The position numbers and the translations under genes are program-made. From Bartonella taylorii (GTDB lineage: Bacteria; Pseudomonadota; Alphaproteobacteria; Rhizobiales; Rhizobiaceae): a DNA stretch of 64,000 nt. Each line of letters starts with the position of its first letter. Positions within the stretch are counted from its first letter, which is position 1. Below, piece by piece: positions 40,261-50,823 of this stretch. Below the pieces are notes generated by a model. That model saw only the letters and a list, made by a program, of their open reading frames with translations. It was not told the DNA's origin and made no database searches. The stretch lies in the NCBI RefSeq assembly GCF_023920105.1, contig NZ_CP083693.1, positions 1,875,283 through 1,939,282 on the forward strand, read 5' to 3'.

Positions 40261-41454
40261 ATGGGTTTTCGTACACTTGATGATGTTGATGTTGCTGGGA
40301 AACGTGTTCTTGTGCGGGTGGATTTTAATGTTCCAATGGCGCAAGGCAAAGTATGCGATGAAACGCGTCTCAAACGACATAAAGAGACCCTTGTTGAGCT
40401 TCAAAAGCGTGGAGCTAAGCTTATTCTTCTTTCCCATTGTGGTCGCCCCAAAGGGCAGGTGGAGCCAGAATTTTCGTTGCACCCTGTTGTACAAACGTTG
40501 GAAAAAATACTCAACCATCCGGTAGCTTTTGCCTCAGATTGTATTGGAGCAGCAGCGCAGATGGCGATTGAGGCGTTGCAAAATGGTGGTGTTTTATTGC
40601 TTGAAAATGTTCGTTTTCATTTAGGTGAAGAAAAAAATGATTGTTCTTTTGCTGAGGCTTTGGCGCATAATGGTGATCTCTATGTCAATGATGCTTTTTC
40701 AGTTTCTCATCGTGCCCATGCTTCGGTGGAGGGAATAACACATTTGTTGCCTTCTTATGCAGGGCGCTCTCTGCAGGCTGAATTGCAGGCGCTAGAAAAG
40801 GGGCTTGGTAATCCAATGCGTCCAGTGGTTGCTATTGTGGGCGGGGCTAAGGTTTCCAGTAAGCTTTTTGTACTCAATCATTTGGTGGAAAAGGTTGATC
40901 ATTTAGTGATTGGTGGTGGCATGGCCAACAGTTTTTTAGCGGCGCAAGGCATGCATGTTGGAAAGTCATTGTGTGAACATGCACTCATGGAAACGGTTAA
41001 AAAAGTTATTCAAAAAGCGCAAGAATGCCAATGCGCACTTCTACTTCCTGTGGATGCGATTGTTGGATTTCGCTTTGAAAAAGATGCGCCGCATCGTCTT
41101 TATGATATGGGAGATATTCCTGATGAGGGCATGATTCTAGATATTGGTACTCGCTCCATTGCGCATATTAAAGGTGTGATTGATGAAGCAGCTACCCTTG
41201 TGTGGAATGGACCCCTTGGTGTTTTTGAGATGCCTCCCTTTGATCAAGGAACAATTGCGGTTGCACGCTATGCCGCACAACGTAGTCAAAAGGGGAAATT
41301 GGTTTCAATTGCTGGAGGGGGAGATACGGTTTTTGCGCTTAACCACGCTGGTGTTGCCAATGATTTTACGTATCTTTCAACGGCAGGTGGTGCTTTTTTG
41401 GAATGGATGGAAGGTAAGGTTTTGCCTGGTATTTTCGCCCTCATGCAGGTTTAA
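40261..41454 (+). CDS. pgk: Phosphoglycerate kinase
   Basis: 397 aa from the ATG at 40261, chosen because GGGAG lies 6 bp upstream and the family begins at FRTLDDVDVAGKRVLVRVDFN; the in-frame TTG at 40225 would add 12 odd residues. Substrate-binding HCGRPKGQ and nucleotide-binding IVGGAKVSSK and GPLGVFE are present. Confidence 0.97.
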   Translation: MGFRTLDDVDVAGKRVLVRVDFNVPMAQGKVCDETRLKRHKETLVELQKRGAKLILLSHCGRPKGQVEPEFSLHPVVQTLEKILNHPVAFASDCIGAAAQMAIEALQNGGVLLLENVRFHLGEEKNDCSFAEALAHNGDLYVNDAFSVSHRAHASVEGITHLLPSYAGRSLQAELQALEKGLGNPMRPVVAIVGGAKVSSKLFVLNHLVEKVDHLVIGGGMANSFLAAQGMHVGKSLCEHALMETVKKVIQKAQECQCALLLPVDAIVGFRFEKDAPHRLYDMGDIPDEGMILDIGTRSIAHIKGVIDEAATLVWNGPLGVFEMPPFDQGTIAVARYAAQRSQKGKLVSIAGGGDTVFALNHAGVANDFTYLSTAGGAFLEWMEGKVLPGIFALMQV

Positions 41455-41561
41455 AGGGTTTTAGGCTTGAAGAAAAGCCGTATGGTTATGAGGTCGTGTA
41501 GGGCGTGCTGGTCGTGTTGCATACTTTTAGAAATTAAGACAGAACAAAGAGGATTTTTTTT

Positions 41562-42593
41562 ATGAATGAACGTCTTGAAGATATAGCACTTGCTCTGGTT
41601 TGTACGGGTAAAGGTATTTTGGCGGCAGATGAAAGTACTGCTACGATTGGAAAGCGTTTTGAAACTATTGGTGTTGAATGCAGCGAAGATAATCGTCGTG
41701 CTTATCGTGAAATGCTTTTTAGCGCAAAAGAAGCCATGGAAAGTGCTATTTCTGGTGTCATCTTATTTGATGAAACCATTCGTCAAAAAGCATCATCTGG
41801 GAAAATGTTGACAGATCTTATTCGTGAAGCGGGTGCTTTGCCAGGGATTAAAGTCGATACCGGTGCTAAACCATTGGCGGCTTTTCCTTGCGAGACGATT
41901 ACAGAAGGATTGGATGGGCTTCGAGAGCGTTTGAAAGATTATTATGCTTTGGGAGCCCGTTTTGCTAAATGGCGTGCGGTGATTGCAATTGATACACACA
42001 CTCTCCCAACCAGAGGAGCAATCAACCAAAATGCACAAGCTCTCGCGCGTTATGCTGCTTTGTGTCAGGAGATAAAGATTGTGCCGATTGTTGAACCAGA
42101 AGTGTTGATGGATGGGCCATCACGTGGGCATTCAATTGCGCGCTGCTTTGAGGTGACACAAGCTGTTTTAACTGCGGTGTTTAAAGAGTTGTCTGAGGCG
42201 CGCGTTCTTTTAGAGGGTATGATTTTAAAGCCCAATATGGTGATTGATGGAAAAGATGCACGCAATGCCTCTGTGGAAGAAGTGGCGGAAAAGACGGTTC
42301 AGGTGCTTAAACGGACTGTTCCTGCTGCTGTTCCAGGGATTGCTTTTCTCTCTGGGGGACAATCTGATGAAGAAGCAACTGCCCATTTATCCGCCATGAA
42401 TGCTTTGGGTACATTGCCTTGGAAATTGACCTTTTCTTACGGACGGGCATTGCAAGCGGCGGCTTTGAAGGCATGGGGTGGAAAACATGAAAATATTGCT
42501 GTTGCACAAAAGGCTTTTTGTCATCGCGCACGGATGAACCATTTGGCAGCTTTGGGGCAATGGACAAAAAACCACGAACACTGTTGTGCTTGA
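41562..42593 (+). CDS. fba: Class I fructose-bisphosphate aldolase
   Basis: 343 aa, Schiff-base aldolase. GKGILAADESTATIGKRF near the start, KWRAVIAI, VEPEVLMDG, and the lysine of GMILKPNMV are family residues. A class I rather than class II enzyme closes the tkt-gap-pgk-fba block, as in other Rhizobiales. In relatives a thiE-like gene follows; here that gene is 10 kb away at 53.0 kb. Confidence 0.96.
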   Translation: MNERLEDIALALVCTGKGILAADESTATIGKRFETIGVECSEDNRRAYREMLFSAKEAMESAISGVILFDETIRQKASSGKMLTDLIREAGALPGIKVDTGAKPLAAFPCETITEGLDGLRERLKDYYALGARFAKWRAVIAIDTHTLPTRGAINQNAQALARYAALCQEIKIVPIVEPEVLMDGPSRGHSIARCFEVTQAVLTAVFKELSEARVLLEGMILKPNMVIDGKDARNASVEEVAEKTVQVLKRTVPAAVPGIAFLSGGQSDEEATAHLSAMNALGTLPWKLTFSYGRALQAAALKAWGGKHENIAVAQKAFCHRARMNHLAALGQWTKNHEHCCA

Positions 42594-42682
42594 AGGATAA
42601 CAAGTTTTGTGTTTACGAACGGCTTTTTTCTGTATCGTTAGGGTTTACTCAAGCATAATCAGCTCTCATTTTTTCAACACAT

Positions 42683-42710
42683 AAAAAAACCCCCGCTTCA
42701 AAGCGAGGTA
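42683..42710 (-). terminator. Terminator of rpmE
   Basis: On the minus strand CCTCGCTT and AAGCGGGG pair (one mismatch) around a 2-nt loop and run into GTTTTTTT. It lies 143 bp beyond the rpmE stop. A related CCCCGCT/AGCGGGG hairpin is at 63313. Confidence 0.8.
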
Positions 42711-42852
42711 CTTTATTGGCAACTTTGCTACGTGCTTTTGCAGCCCAAAGCAGTCTCATTGTTTGCAATGTGCAAATAATTTTATTGGGCACAAACGATT
42801 TTATTGGAACTTTATGGGCCGTTTTTTATTTTTCACAACCAGCATTAGGCTT

Positions 42853-43074
42853 TTACATGCCAAGGTTACCAAAACGATTTTTGAATTTAGAAACACGACC
42901 ACCACGATCTACGAGTGTTTGAGACCCTCCTGTCCATGCTGGATGGGTTCTTGGATCAATGTCCAGATTAAGGGTATCCCCTTCTTTTCCCCAAGTTGAG
43001 CGAGTCGTATATTGGGTGCCATCCGTCATAACAACGGTAATCCTATGATAGTTGGGATGAATATTCGCTTTCAT
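42853..43074 (-). CDS. rpmE: 50S ribosomal protein L31
   Basis: 73 aa from the ATG at 43074 ([20 protein letters not shown]). The upstream in-frame extension to 43185 is not conserved in the family. No CxxC zinc motif is visible, so it is the C-minus form. It ends RFGNLGM. Confidence 0.95.
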   Translation of the reverse strand: MKANIHPNYHRITVVMTDGTQYTTRSTWGKEGDTLNLDIDPRTHPAWTGGSQTLVDRGGRVSKFKNRFGNLGM

Positions 43075-43263
43075 GCGGCAAACCTTCTGCTTTATACAAC
43101 GAAATGACACTTGCTTTCTTTTTTGAGTGCGCTTGCTTCGTCTTTTTGGTAAGTTGATTAAACTATTCTTTCTATAACTGAGCACGCGTCAAAAAACAAG
43201 TGTTCAAGGTGCGTAGTTGTAGCAAGAGTTATAAACAACCTTTATTTAAGTGAGCGAAATCCT

Positions 43264-45054
43264 ATGAATTTCTTCAATCATTCAGAAAAATCTATAAAAC
43301 CTTCCACTCCAAAACCTTCATTTTCTTCGCTTGCAACTTTTGGCCCTTATCTCGTGCGCTATCGCTGGTTGTTTATCTTTGCTTTTTTTGCTTTGACTGT
43401 TGCTGCTCTTGTCACTCTGGCTTTGCCTGTTTTTATCGGCAAAATGTTTGATCATGGTTTTTCCACTTCAAGTCACGGTCATATCAATTTTTATTTCTTT
43501 ATTTTGTTTTTCTTAGCATTGCTTCTCGCATTTGCTTCGGCTTGTCGTTATTATTGTGTTATCACCTTGGGAGAGCGGATTGTTGCCGATCTACGGCGTG
43601 ATGTTTTTTCGCATATAATGAAACTTTCGCCTGCTTTTTTTGATAAGTCCCATTCTGGTGAACTTGTTTCGCGGTTGTTAACAGATACAACGCAAATAAA
43701 ATTGGCTGTTGGTTCAACTGCCTCTACTGCTTTGCGTCATCTGATTGTGGTGATCGGAGCAGTTGTGATGATGGTGATCACCAATGCTAAATTGTCTTCG
43801 CTTGTTTTGCTTGCTATCCCCTTTGTTGCCATTCCGTTAGTTATCTTTGGGCGCAAGGTTCGTACAAGGACACGCGCGGCACAAGATCGTCTTGCAGATG
43901 CTAATGCTTTGGCAACCGAACAGGTAAGTGCCATTCGTACTGTGCAAGCCTTTACTGCTGAAAAACTTGTTTCGACACGTTTTTCACAGTTGATAGAGCG
44001 TGCTTTTCAAACAGCACGTGCTTCTGTCATTTTGCGTTCCTTTTTTACCGGTTTTGCAATTTTTATGGTTTTTAGCAGTGTGGTTGCTGTTTTATGGATT
44101 GGGTCTCGGGATGTTCTGAATGGCACCATGACTGGTGGGACACTAGGTCAATTTGTTCTTTACGCAGTGTTTGGAGCTTCTACTTTTGCGCAATTATCGG
44201 AACTGGGTGCAGAATTAATACAAGCAGCAGGCGCTGCTGAACGGCTTGCCGAATTGTTGCAAGAAAAGCCTACAATTTTAGCTCCTCAAAATCCTTTACC
44301 GTTGGCACAACCTGTCCGAGGTGCGCTTGTTTTTGATCAGGTTGATTTTACTTATCCTTCCAGACCACAAGAGAAGATTTTGCGCTCTCTTTCTTTTTCT
44401 GTCAAAGAAGGTGAAACGGTTGCTTTTGTTGGTGCTTCTGGTGCAGGAAAAAGTACCATTTTTTCTTTGATCCTTCGTTTTTATGATCCTACAAGTGGTC
44501 AAATTCGCTTTGATGGCGTGGAGATTAATCGCCTTTCTCTGCAAGATTTACGCAGTGCAATCTCTTATGTTCCACAAGATGTCGCTATCTTTGATGGGAC
44601 TCTGCGCGATAATATTACTTTCGGTACAGAAAAGAGCAATGAAGAGGAAATTATTGCTGCGGCTAAAGCAGCCAACGCACTTGAATTTATTGAAGCTTTA
44701 CCAAACGGCTTTGATACGCAAGTGGGAGAACGCGGTACTATGCTTTCTGGTGGACAAAAACAACGCATTGGTATTGCACGCGCGATTTTAAGAAATGCAC
44801 CCCTTTTGCTGCTTGATGAAGCAACATCTGCTTTAGATGCAAACAGTGAAAAGCTAGTGCAAGAAGCCTTAGAAGGGTTAATGCAAAATAGAACAACACT
44901 GGTGATTGCACACCGTTTAGCAACGATTTTAAAAGCAGATCGTATTCTCGTGATGGATAAAGGTGCCCTCGTTGAAGAGGGAACACATGCCGAACTCGTC
45001 GCACAAAACGGGGTTTATGCATACTTAGCCAAATTGCAATTTTCACCTGAGTAA
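43264..45054 (+). CDS. ABC exporter half-transporter, MsbA-like
   Basis: 596 aa: six membrane segments (residues about 30-330) fused to one ABC domain with Walker A GASGAGKST, Q-loop YVPQD, signature LSGGQKQR and Walker B LLLLDEATSALD. It works as a homodimer. The subgroup is the lipid/drug exporter type seen next to rpmE in rhizobia; the substrate is not determined. Confidence 0.9.
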   Translation: MNFFNHSEKSIKPSTPKPSFSSLATFGPYLVRYRWLFIFAFFALTVAALVTLALPVFIGKMFDHGFSTSSHGHINFYFFILFFLALLLAFASACRYYCVITLGERIVADLRRDVFSHIMKLSPAFFDKSHSGELVSRLLTDTTQIKLAVGSTASTALRHLIVVIGAVVMMVITNAKLSSLVLLAIPFVAIPLVIFGRKVRTRTRAAQDRLADANALATEQVSAIRTVQAFTAEKLVSTRFSQLIERAFQTARASVILRSFFTGFAIFMVFSSVVAVLWIGSRDVLNGTMTGGTLGQFVLYAVFGASTFAQLSELGAELIQAAGAAERLAELLQEKPTILAPQNPLPLAQPVRGALVFDQVDFTYPSRPQEKILRSLSFSVKEGETVAFVGASGAGKSTIFSLILRFYDPTSGQIRFDGVEINRLSLQDLRSAISYVPQDVAIFDGTLRDNITFGTEKSNEEEIIAAAKAANALEFIEALPNGFDTQVGERGTMLSGGQKQRIGIARAILRNAPLLLLDEATSALDANSEKLVQEALEGLMQNRTTLVIAHRLATILKADRILVMDKGALVEEGTHAELVAQNGVYAYLAKLQFSPE

Positions 45055-45383
45055 AGAATCGGCGTAATAGGAGCAACTTTTATTATAAACATTAGCTGTT
45101 TTCATTAGGATAGTGTTGGCTTGAGGTTTGCTCAATATATTATATGCTTTTAGAGTACGATATACTTGTTTTTCCAAGGCAATTCTTTCGAGTGAGAATG
45201 CTTTTCTTATCATTAAATACAACTTGTTGTATACTTATTTGAGAATAAACCTATAATTTGTATTATTTATTTTTATAGACTATATATCTAGTATTTTATA
45301 AATCCAAATACCACATAATGATACTATGATGCTGAATTGATCAGAGAATTGTACAAGTATTGTTAAAAGAAAAGAGCGTAATA
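45055..45383. other. Spacer before the unknown 478-aa gene
   Basis: 329 bp, strongly AT-rich, without a readable gene. It probably contains the promoter of the following gene. Confidence 0.45.
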
Positions 45384-46820
45384 ATGAATGACGCTATCAT
45401 AGATTGGATAAGCCGCCTAATGTCGCCTATAATTTTATTCATTGGGAGAAAAATGAAGAAATGTTCGAATGCAGCATTCATAGTTTTGAGGGAAAGGAAG
45501 GAATGTCGGGATGTAGCATTCAGAGTTATGATTTTATTCGTTATAATGGGGGTGTTTTGGTATTTTGGAGCTTCAACGATTACTTTATTAGGTGTGGCAG
45601 TTATAGCGTATTTTATTGTGAATTTAATGTTTGTATTAGTTAATTATAAGAAAGAACAATTCAAGCAACTAAAAGATCGAGAATGCGCGATATATAAAGA
45701 TATCATTATAAAATGGGAAGAAAAGCTTTTTCAAGAAACTCAAACAATATCGCAAGAATGGTTGAGACAATGGGATGAGGGAGTGAAACAGTGGGAAAGA
45801 GACGTACTGGAAATAAAAAATCTTGGGCATATTTCTAAAGCCTGCGGACAGCAACATCCGATGGTTAAGGGTATCTGTGAGAAAGGACATGCATATATAC
45901 TTTCTCTTTATAAGAAGGCGCTGGAGAAGAAACTTACTTCTGAACATTATGAAAAAATCAATGATACAGTAAACCGTTTAATGGGCACTGAGCATTTTAA
46001 GAAAAACTATCAGAAAACAGTGCGGTTAATGAAAGACAATGGGATAATTGATGAAGAGTTTTCAGATCCTCTTACGGTAGATCCCTCTACGAAAGAAACA
46101 AAATATAAACCTGCAATGTTGGTGTTTCATTGGTGGTTGTATGTGATTGATGATACGATAGCTACTTTGAAGAGAGAACAACAAGAACAGTCTAAGAGCA
46201 TATGTGAAAAGCAAGAATCTACAGGAGTTTATGGGGATAGCATATATACAAATAGAGAATATGAAGAGATAGAGAAAACAGTAGATCATTCGTTCAGTGA
46301 AGAAGAATGGTTATTAACTAATAAAAAGGATATCTTGTCGTTGTTGTGTGGTATTTCCGATATTTATGGAGCAGCAAGAGAAACTTTTATTTATTATTAT
46401 AGGCTTATTGGAATTGTTAAAGCGGGATATATTGCCTTTAACCAGAATTGTGATCACTCCACGGTTAAAAGCGAAATCGATGCCTGTAAAAAGGAAGACA
46501 AAAAGCAGGAAAAAGGTTTTTCCATTGCTGAAGGGACGCCAACATTTGAAGAAGCTTATAAATTAGGCGCCAAAGAGTGGATGAAGGTATCAAGTGAGAA
46601 ATTTTATAATCAGCGGATCTTTTGGAGTAAGCTTATACAAATAGAAAACGCGAGAATTAAATTACAAATCATTTTCGGTGATGAGAAGGTAAAGGCAGTG
46701 GAAGAGGCTATTAATGCAGACAAAGAGCATTTTGACACCAAATTGCGAGAGGCTCTTTCTGAAGACAAAGATTTTCATTATAATAAATCTTGTGCCTATT
46801 TTGTTCATATGCTGTCATAA
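45384..46820 (+). CDS. Unknown membrane-anchored protein, accessory gene
   Basis: 478 aa from the ATG at 45384 (a TTG at 45360 would add 8 residues). I do not recognise the family. Two adjacent hydrophobic segments ([14 protein letters not shown] and [20 protein letters not shown]) lie at about residues 45-95; the remaining about 380 residues are polar, mostly helical, Lys/Glu-rich and probably cytoplasmic. An imperfect 42-bp repeat encodes CSNAAFIVL and CRDVAFRVM back to back before the membrane part. AT-rich compared with its neighbours. It separates the ABC exporter from suhB in an otherwise conserved rhizobial block, so it looks acquired. Confidence 0.65.
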   Translation: MNDAIIDWISRLMSPIILFIGRKMKKCSNAAFIVLRERKECRDVAFRVMILFVIMGVFWYFGASTITLLGVAVIAYFIVNLMFVLVNYKKEQFKQLKDRECAIYKDIIIKWEEKLFQETQTISQEWLRQWDEGVKQWERDVLEIKNLGHISKACGQQHPMVKGICEKGHAYILSLYKKALEKKLTSEHYEKINDTVNRLMGTEHFKKNYQKTVRLMKDNGIIDEEFSDPLTVDPSTKETKYKPAMLVFHWWLYVIDDTIATLKREQQEQSKSICEKQESTGVYGDSIYTNREYEEIEKTVDHSFSEEEWLLTNKKDILSLLCGISDIYGAARETFIYYYRLIGIVKAGYIAFNQNCDHSTVKSEIDACKKEDKKQEKGFSIAEGTPTFEEAYKLGAKEWMKVSSEKFYNQRIFWSKLIQIENARIKLQIIFGDEKVKAVEEAINADKEHFDTKLREALSEDKDFHYNKSCAYFVHMLS

Positions 46821-47049
46821 CGGTTGAAAGTGAAAGAGAGTAGGGAACAGCTGTATTAATCGGTGAATTTATGGGAGCTTCACTCATCTCGTGCTTTTGT
46901 GAAAAACTTGAAGAGCATTGGGAGAAATAGGCAGCAGATATTGCCATATAGGAGAGGGGGCTATAACAAGAGAGCGTTATGCATGAAGATGATACGTTGA
47001 GAGGTATTGTGCTTTAACATTGCCGTTTTTGTTGGGCATTTTTGATGGT

Positions 47050-47841
47050 TTAAATGCCTTTTTTGAGGGTTTTTTCTAATTTCATGCGAATAAGTTCATT
47101 GCCAGCGATGATATTTTTTTTGCGAAATATATCGCTACCGCCTTCCTTATCCGTGACAAAACCACCGGCTTCGCGAACCATCAGTATTCCAGCAGCCATA
47201 TCCCAAATCTGGAGATTATCTTCCCAAAAGCCATCTGTTCGACCAGCAGCGACATAAGCCAAATCAAGGGCGGCAGCGCCAAAACGGCGGAGTCCAGCAA
47301 CTTCAGCCATGACATTGCGCAATTCGATAAGATATGCGCCATGATTTGGACGACCAAAATGCGGCATGCCCGTTGCAATGACACAATCTTCCAATTTGCG
47401 TCGTGCAGAAACGCGGCAGCGCCGGTCATTAAAAAAAGCGCCACCACCGCGTTCAGCGGTAAATAACTCATCATTCACGGGATTATAAATCACACCAGCA
47501 ACGATTTTTCCTTGACTTTCTAAGGCAATGGAAATCGCAAAGAAAGGAATGCCATGGAGAAAATTTGTTGTGCCATCCAAAGGATCGATAATGAAACGAT
47601 GCTGTGAATCTTCCCCAATGATTTCCTCAGACTCTTCCATTAGAAAACCAAATTTTGGTCGTGCTTTGCTTAATTCATTGAAAATAATCTTTTCAGCCTT
47701 ACGATCTGCTTGGCTTACATAATCCGCTGGCCCTTTCAAAGACACTTGCAAATTTTGCACTTCACCGTAATCACGTACGAGCGAGCGTCCAGCTTTCATT
47801 GCAGCTTGCACCATGACATTCATGATTGCAGAATGGGCCAT
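47050..47841 (-). CDS. suhB: Inositol-1-monophosphatase family protein
   Basis: 263 aa, Mg2+-dependent phosphatase. Metal-binding motifs: MEESEE, IDPLDGTTNFLHGIP and the second Asp motif WDMAAGILMVREAGG. SuhB also takes part in rRNA antitermination in E. coli. It starts 11 bp downstream of efp and is probably co-transcribed with it. Confidence 0.94.
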   Translation of the reverse strand: MAHSAIMNVMVQAAMKAGRSLVRDYGEVQNLQVSLKGPADYVSQADRKAEKIIFNELSKARPKFGFLMEESEEIIGEDSQHRFIIDPLDGTTNFLHGIPFFAISIALESQGKIVAGVIYNPVNDELFTAERGGGAFFNDRRCRVSARRKLEDCVIATGMPHFGRPNHGAYLIELRNVMAEVAGLRRFGAAALDLAYVAAGRTDGFWEDNLQIWDMAAGILMVREAGGFVTDKEGGSDIFRKKNIIAGNELIRMKLEKTLKKGI

Positions 47842-47852
47842 CTTTTATTCCT

Positions 47853-48422
47853 TTATTTATCACTTGCACGACGCAAATAAGTTAACTCGTTGGTGTCGAC
47901 AATGACACGTTCACCAGCATTAATAAAAGGTGGTACAAGGATGCGAATACCATTTTCAAGAATAGCAGGTTTATAAGAAGATGTGACGGTTTGCCCTTTG
48001 ATGGCGGGATCTGCTTCAGCAATTGCTACAGTGACCTGATCGGGAAGTGATATGCCAATAGGCTTTTCTTGATAGAGTTCAACGGTTACTGTCATCCCGT
48101 CTTGCAAGAAAGCAGCGCGTTCACCGACAAAATCCTTTTGTAATTCAAGTTGTTCATAAGATTCTGAATCCATAAAAACTAGAGCATCACCTTGTTGATA
48201 AAGGAATGTAAAATCCTTTTGTTCAAGGCGTACGCGTTCAACGGTTTCGGCGGCACGAAATCGTTCATTGAGTTTTGTACCATCGATCAAATTTTTCATT
48301 TCAACCTGGTTAAATGCGCCACCTTTTCCTGGTTTTACAGCATTGCATTTCACAGCAACCCATAAGCTTCCTTGATGCTCAATTACATTTCCAGGACGAA
48401 TTTCATTGCCATTAATTTTCAT
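47853..48422 (-). CDS. efp: Elongation factor P
   Basis: 189 aa with three beta-barrel domains. It relieves ribosome stalling at polyproline. The tip loop is VKPGKGGAF, with Lys33 at the modified position. C-terminal [17 protein letters not shown] is typical. First gene of an efp-suhB unit. Confidence 0.97.
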   Translation of the reverse strand: MKINGNEIRPGNVIEHQGSLWVAVKCNAVKPGKGGAFNQVEMKNLIDGTKLNERFRAAETVERVRLEQKDFTFLYQQGDALVFMDSESYEQLELQKDFVGERAAFLQDGMTVTVELYQEKPIGISLPDQVTVAIAEADPAIKGQTVTSSYKPAILENGIRILVPPFINAGERVIVDTNELTYLRRASDK

Positions 48423-48818
48423 CGTTTACATCCAATTCCATTTTTACAAAAAGAGAGCTCTTTTCGCCTTTACGGTTCCCCGTTTTTCGTTGTTTTTGCG
48501 CTAAGCTCTCTCGTGGTCTTTCTGGTGAGCTCTTTCGTTATCCTTACAGTGGGTTTTCTCATCATGTTTGCAGAGAGAAAAGCTTGGATAAGTTCTCCCC
48601 AAAAAGAACTTTTATGTATTCTTGCTTTTTAACTCTTTGCAAGACCATAAAAAGCGTTCAGACGCAAGCCTTTTAAAAATTTGCACAAAGATTTTATAGT
48701 CTTAAGGGGGGGATTTTATAGTATTAAAGGGGGATTTTATGGGATTGAGGGAGGGAATGAGATTTTTTGGGGATTTTATCTCTTGGCAGTCAACGAGATC
48801 ATTTTTTTGAAGTGTGTA
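48423..48818. other. Spacer with short G-rich direct repeats
   Basis: 396 bp between efp (minus) and the Sel1 gene (minus). No gene. At about 48690-48760 a unit of about 21 bp (GATTTTATAG-x-xTTAAgGGGG) is repeated two to three times imperfectly. Confidence 0.5.
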
Positions 48819-49877
48819 TTAAAAAATAGGAAGGAGCTTTATTGCCTCTTTGCGGGCTTTTTCCAATTGTGTATTGTCCATACCTTCAAGCATTATTTCA
48901 AGGTCTGGTGCTTGAATTTTAGCGTGTTTGGCAAGCATATACCATGCCGCAGCCATGATTATATCGCCTTTTGTGCCTATTCCATCGCGATAGAGCCTTG
49001 CGAGAGAAACCTGTGCTGGTGGGACCATATTGATGGCATTGCTCATGAGCAAATGAAAAGCACGTTGAAAATCGGTTTCTCCACCACGACCTTTCACAAG
49101 CCATTGTGCTAAAAGGATTTGTGCCGTAGAGTGGTTGTTTTGGGCGGCTGCTTCCATTAGTCTGCGGGCGTTACGCTCATCCCTTGGGCGTGTTAGTGTT
49201 CCTGAGGCAAGAATTTTTGATGCAGCAAAAGCGGCTTCAGAATCTCCAAGCGCAGCGCCTTTTAAGAACCATTTTAATGCTTGTTCTATCGCCTCATTTT
49301 CACGGCTTTGTGAAGAAACACCAGGAAGATTTTGCTTTTCACGCGAGGCTTTATAAAGAAGCAATTGTCCATAATAAAAATAGGCTTCCTTTACCTTAGC
49401 ATCTACGGCTTTTCGGATAAACTCTTCACCAAGTTCTTGATTTTGAGCAATGAAATGGCCATCAAACAACATAAGACCGTAGCGCAGTTGCGCTTGTGGT
49501 TCGCCTTGTTTTGCTGCTCGTCCAAACCACAAAGCAGCGCGCGCACCGTCAGCAGCAACGGCGCAGCCTTCTATATAAATCCGAGCAACCAGAGTCTGTG
49601 CGATGGGATCATTTTGTTCTGCTCGTCTGAGTGCTTCACGAAAGGCTTTTAAATAATAGCCTTGGGTGTAATAGTCATAAGCTTGATCATATTCTCCAGC
49701 TTTTAACGGTTGGAAAGGTTCTTGAGTGCTTGTGTTGTCTTGAATCGTATTGAAAGAACGTTCAAAATTTGAGAGCTCCTGAGTATTGCCAGCAGATTTC
49801 GCAACAGCACTTGCAAAGTAAATTATTATCAGAATGAAGAGCGCTACGCTTTTTTTTATCATGCCTTGCTTTATCAC
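48819..49877 (-). CDS. Sel1-repeat (TPR-like) exported protein
   Basis: 352 aa. An N-terminal signal or anchor (KSVALFILIIIYFASAVAKS) is followed by at least five Sel1 repeats with the A..ALG.....G..Y..G pattern (for example AALWFGRAAKQGEPQAQLRYGLMLFDG, ALKWFLKGAALGDSEAAFAA, AAWYMLAKHAK). Sel1 proteins are scaffolds for protein contacts. In relatives it neighbours suhB-efp and thiE, so its place here is ancestral. Confidence 0.85.
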   Translation of the reverse strand: MIKQGMIKKSVALFILIIIYFASAVAKSAGNTQELSNFERSFNTIQDNTSTQEPFQPLKAGEYDQAYDYYTQGYYLKAFREALRRAEQNDPIAQTLVARIYIEGCAVAADGARAALWFGRAAKQGEPQAQLRYGLMLFDGHFIAQNQELGEEFIRKAVDAKVKEAYFYYGQLLLYKASREKQNLPGVSSQSRENEAIEQALKWFLKGAALGDSEAAFAASKILASGTLTRPRDERNARRLMEAAAQNNHSTAQILLAQWLVKGRGGETDFQRAFHLLMSNAINMVPPAQVSLARLYRDGIGTKGDIIMAAAWYMLAKHAKIQAPDLEIMLEGMDNTQLEKARKEAIKLLPIF

Positions 49878-50233
49878 GAATTCTCCTTCCCCCTCAACAA
49901 GAAGAAGTTTTTACATTTTTCTTTCATCATATCAAGTATACCCAAGGGATTATCACTTGAAAATGTTTGATAAAGATATTGTTTGGTGTGTTTTGTTGTT
50001 GAGAAAACCATGTAAAACGAAGCGCTCTAAAGGTACTAGAGTTTTATCAATTTCCTTATGTTTAAATCCTAAAGCGATAAATTACTATACCTTATATTGT
50101 TACAAGACATGATAAATTATTTACTCTGGCTAAAAAACAAGAGTTTTTATTGAGGTGCAAATCTCTTTTCTTTAGCGAGAGCTTTTAGGTCTTTACGTCT
50201 AAAATATAGAGAACGTCTACTTAAACAGGGGAT
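49878..50233. other. Spacer downstream of the TrbH-like gene
   Basis: 356 bp without a supported gene. AT-rich, no strong hairpin seen. Confidence 0.45.
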
Positions 50234-50632
50234 TCATCTATTATAAGTACGTATATAATAACGTGTTACTCCAGCCACCTCATAATAAACAACAGACATT
50301 ATACCTTTATCCATTGGTGTTATTCTATAAGTCAAAGTCACACCCATGTTTTGCTGTTTTTGGGGTTGATCTGTATAGATCACGCTGTATCCATTCCGTC
50401 GCAACAGACTAACAAATAAAGGAGTAAAGTTGTCTTCAGTGTTATTTTTCTTGATAATGAGTGTGGTTGTCGCTGGCGGTAAAGGTTTTTTGAGATTGCG
50501 AACAAAATCGTCAGCGATTAATTTTGCAGTATTTTTCGTAACATTTTGATCAACATAATTTGGTAAACGATCATTTACAGATGCACAGCCAGCTGCTAAC
50601 ACAAGCGGTGGTAGCAATAAATATTTTAACAT
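50234..50632 (-). CDS. Small lipoprotein, possibly TrbH-like
   Basis: 132 aa. The lipoprotein signal is MLKYLLLPPLVLAAGCAS (Cys16). The mature domain has a pattern of secretin-associated or conjugation lipoproteins: ADDFVRNLKKPLPPATTTLI then LFVSLLRRNGYSVIY and a beta-rich end (GVTLTYRITP). This fits TrbH of Trb conjugation systems, but no other trb gene is nearby, so it would be an orphan. AAAATA-rich upstream with GGGGGGAATT before the ATG. Confidence 0.5.
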   Translation of the reverse strand: MLKYLLLPPLVLAAGCASVNDRLPNYVDQNVTKNTAKLIADDFVRNLKKPLPPATTTLIIKKNNTEDNFTPLFVSLLRRNGYSVIYTDQPQKQQNMGVTLTYRITPMDKGIMSVVYYEVAGVTRYYIRTYNR

Positions 50633-50823
50633 CTTAATTCCCCCCTATTTATTGTTAGGCTCTCTTGGGAAGCTCTTACATTGAAAAATAAGAGCAACTT
50701 TGCTTATAGCTGTACTAACAATATATCGGTGCTCAATCAAGGGGTATTTTTTCATTCGTTTTTTAAAAACTACTATCATCTTCAAGAGCGCTTAAAGTTT
50801 ATACTTAACATACGAAATATATA

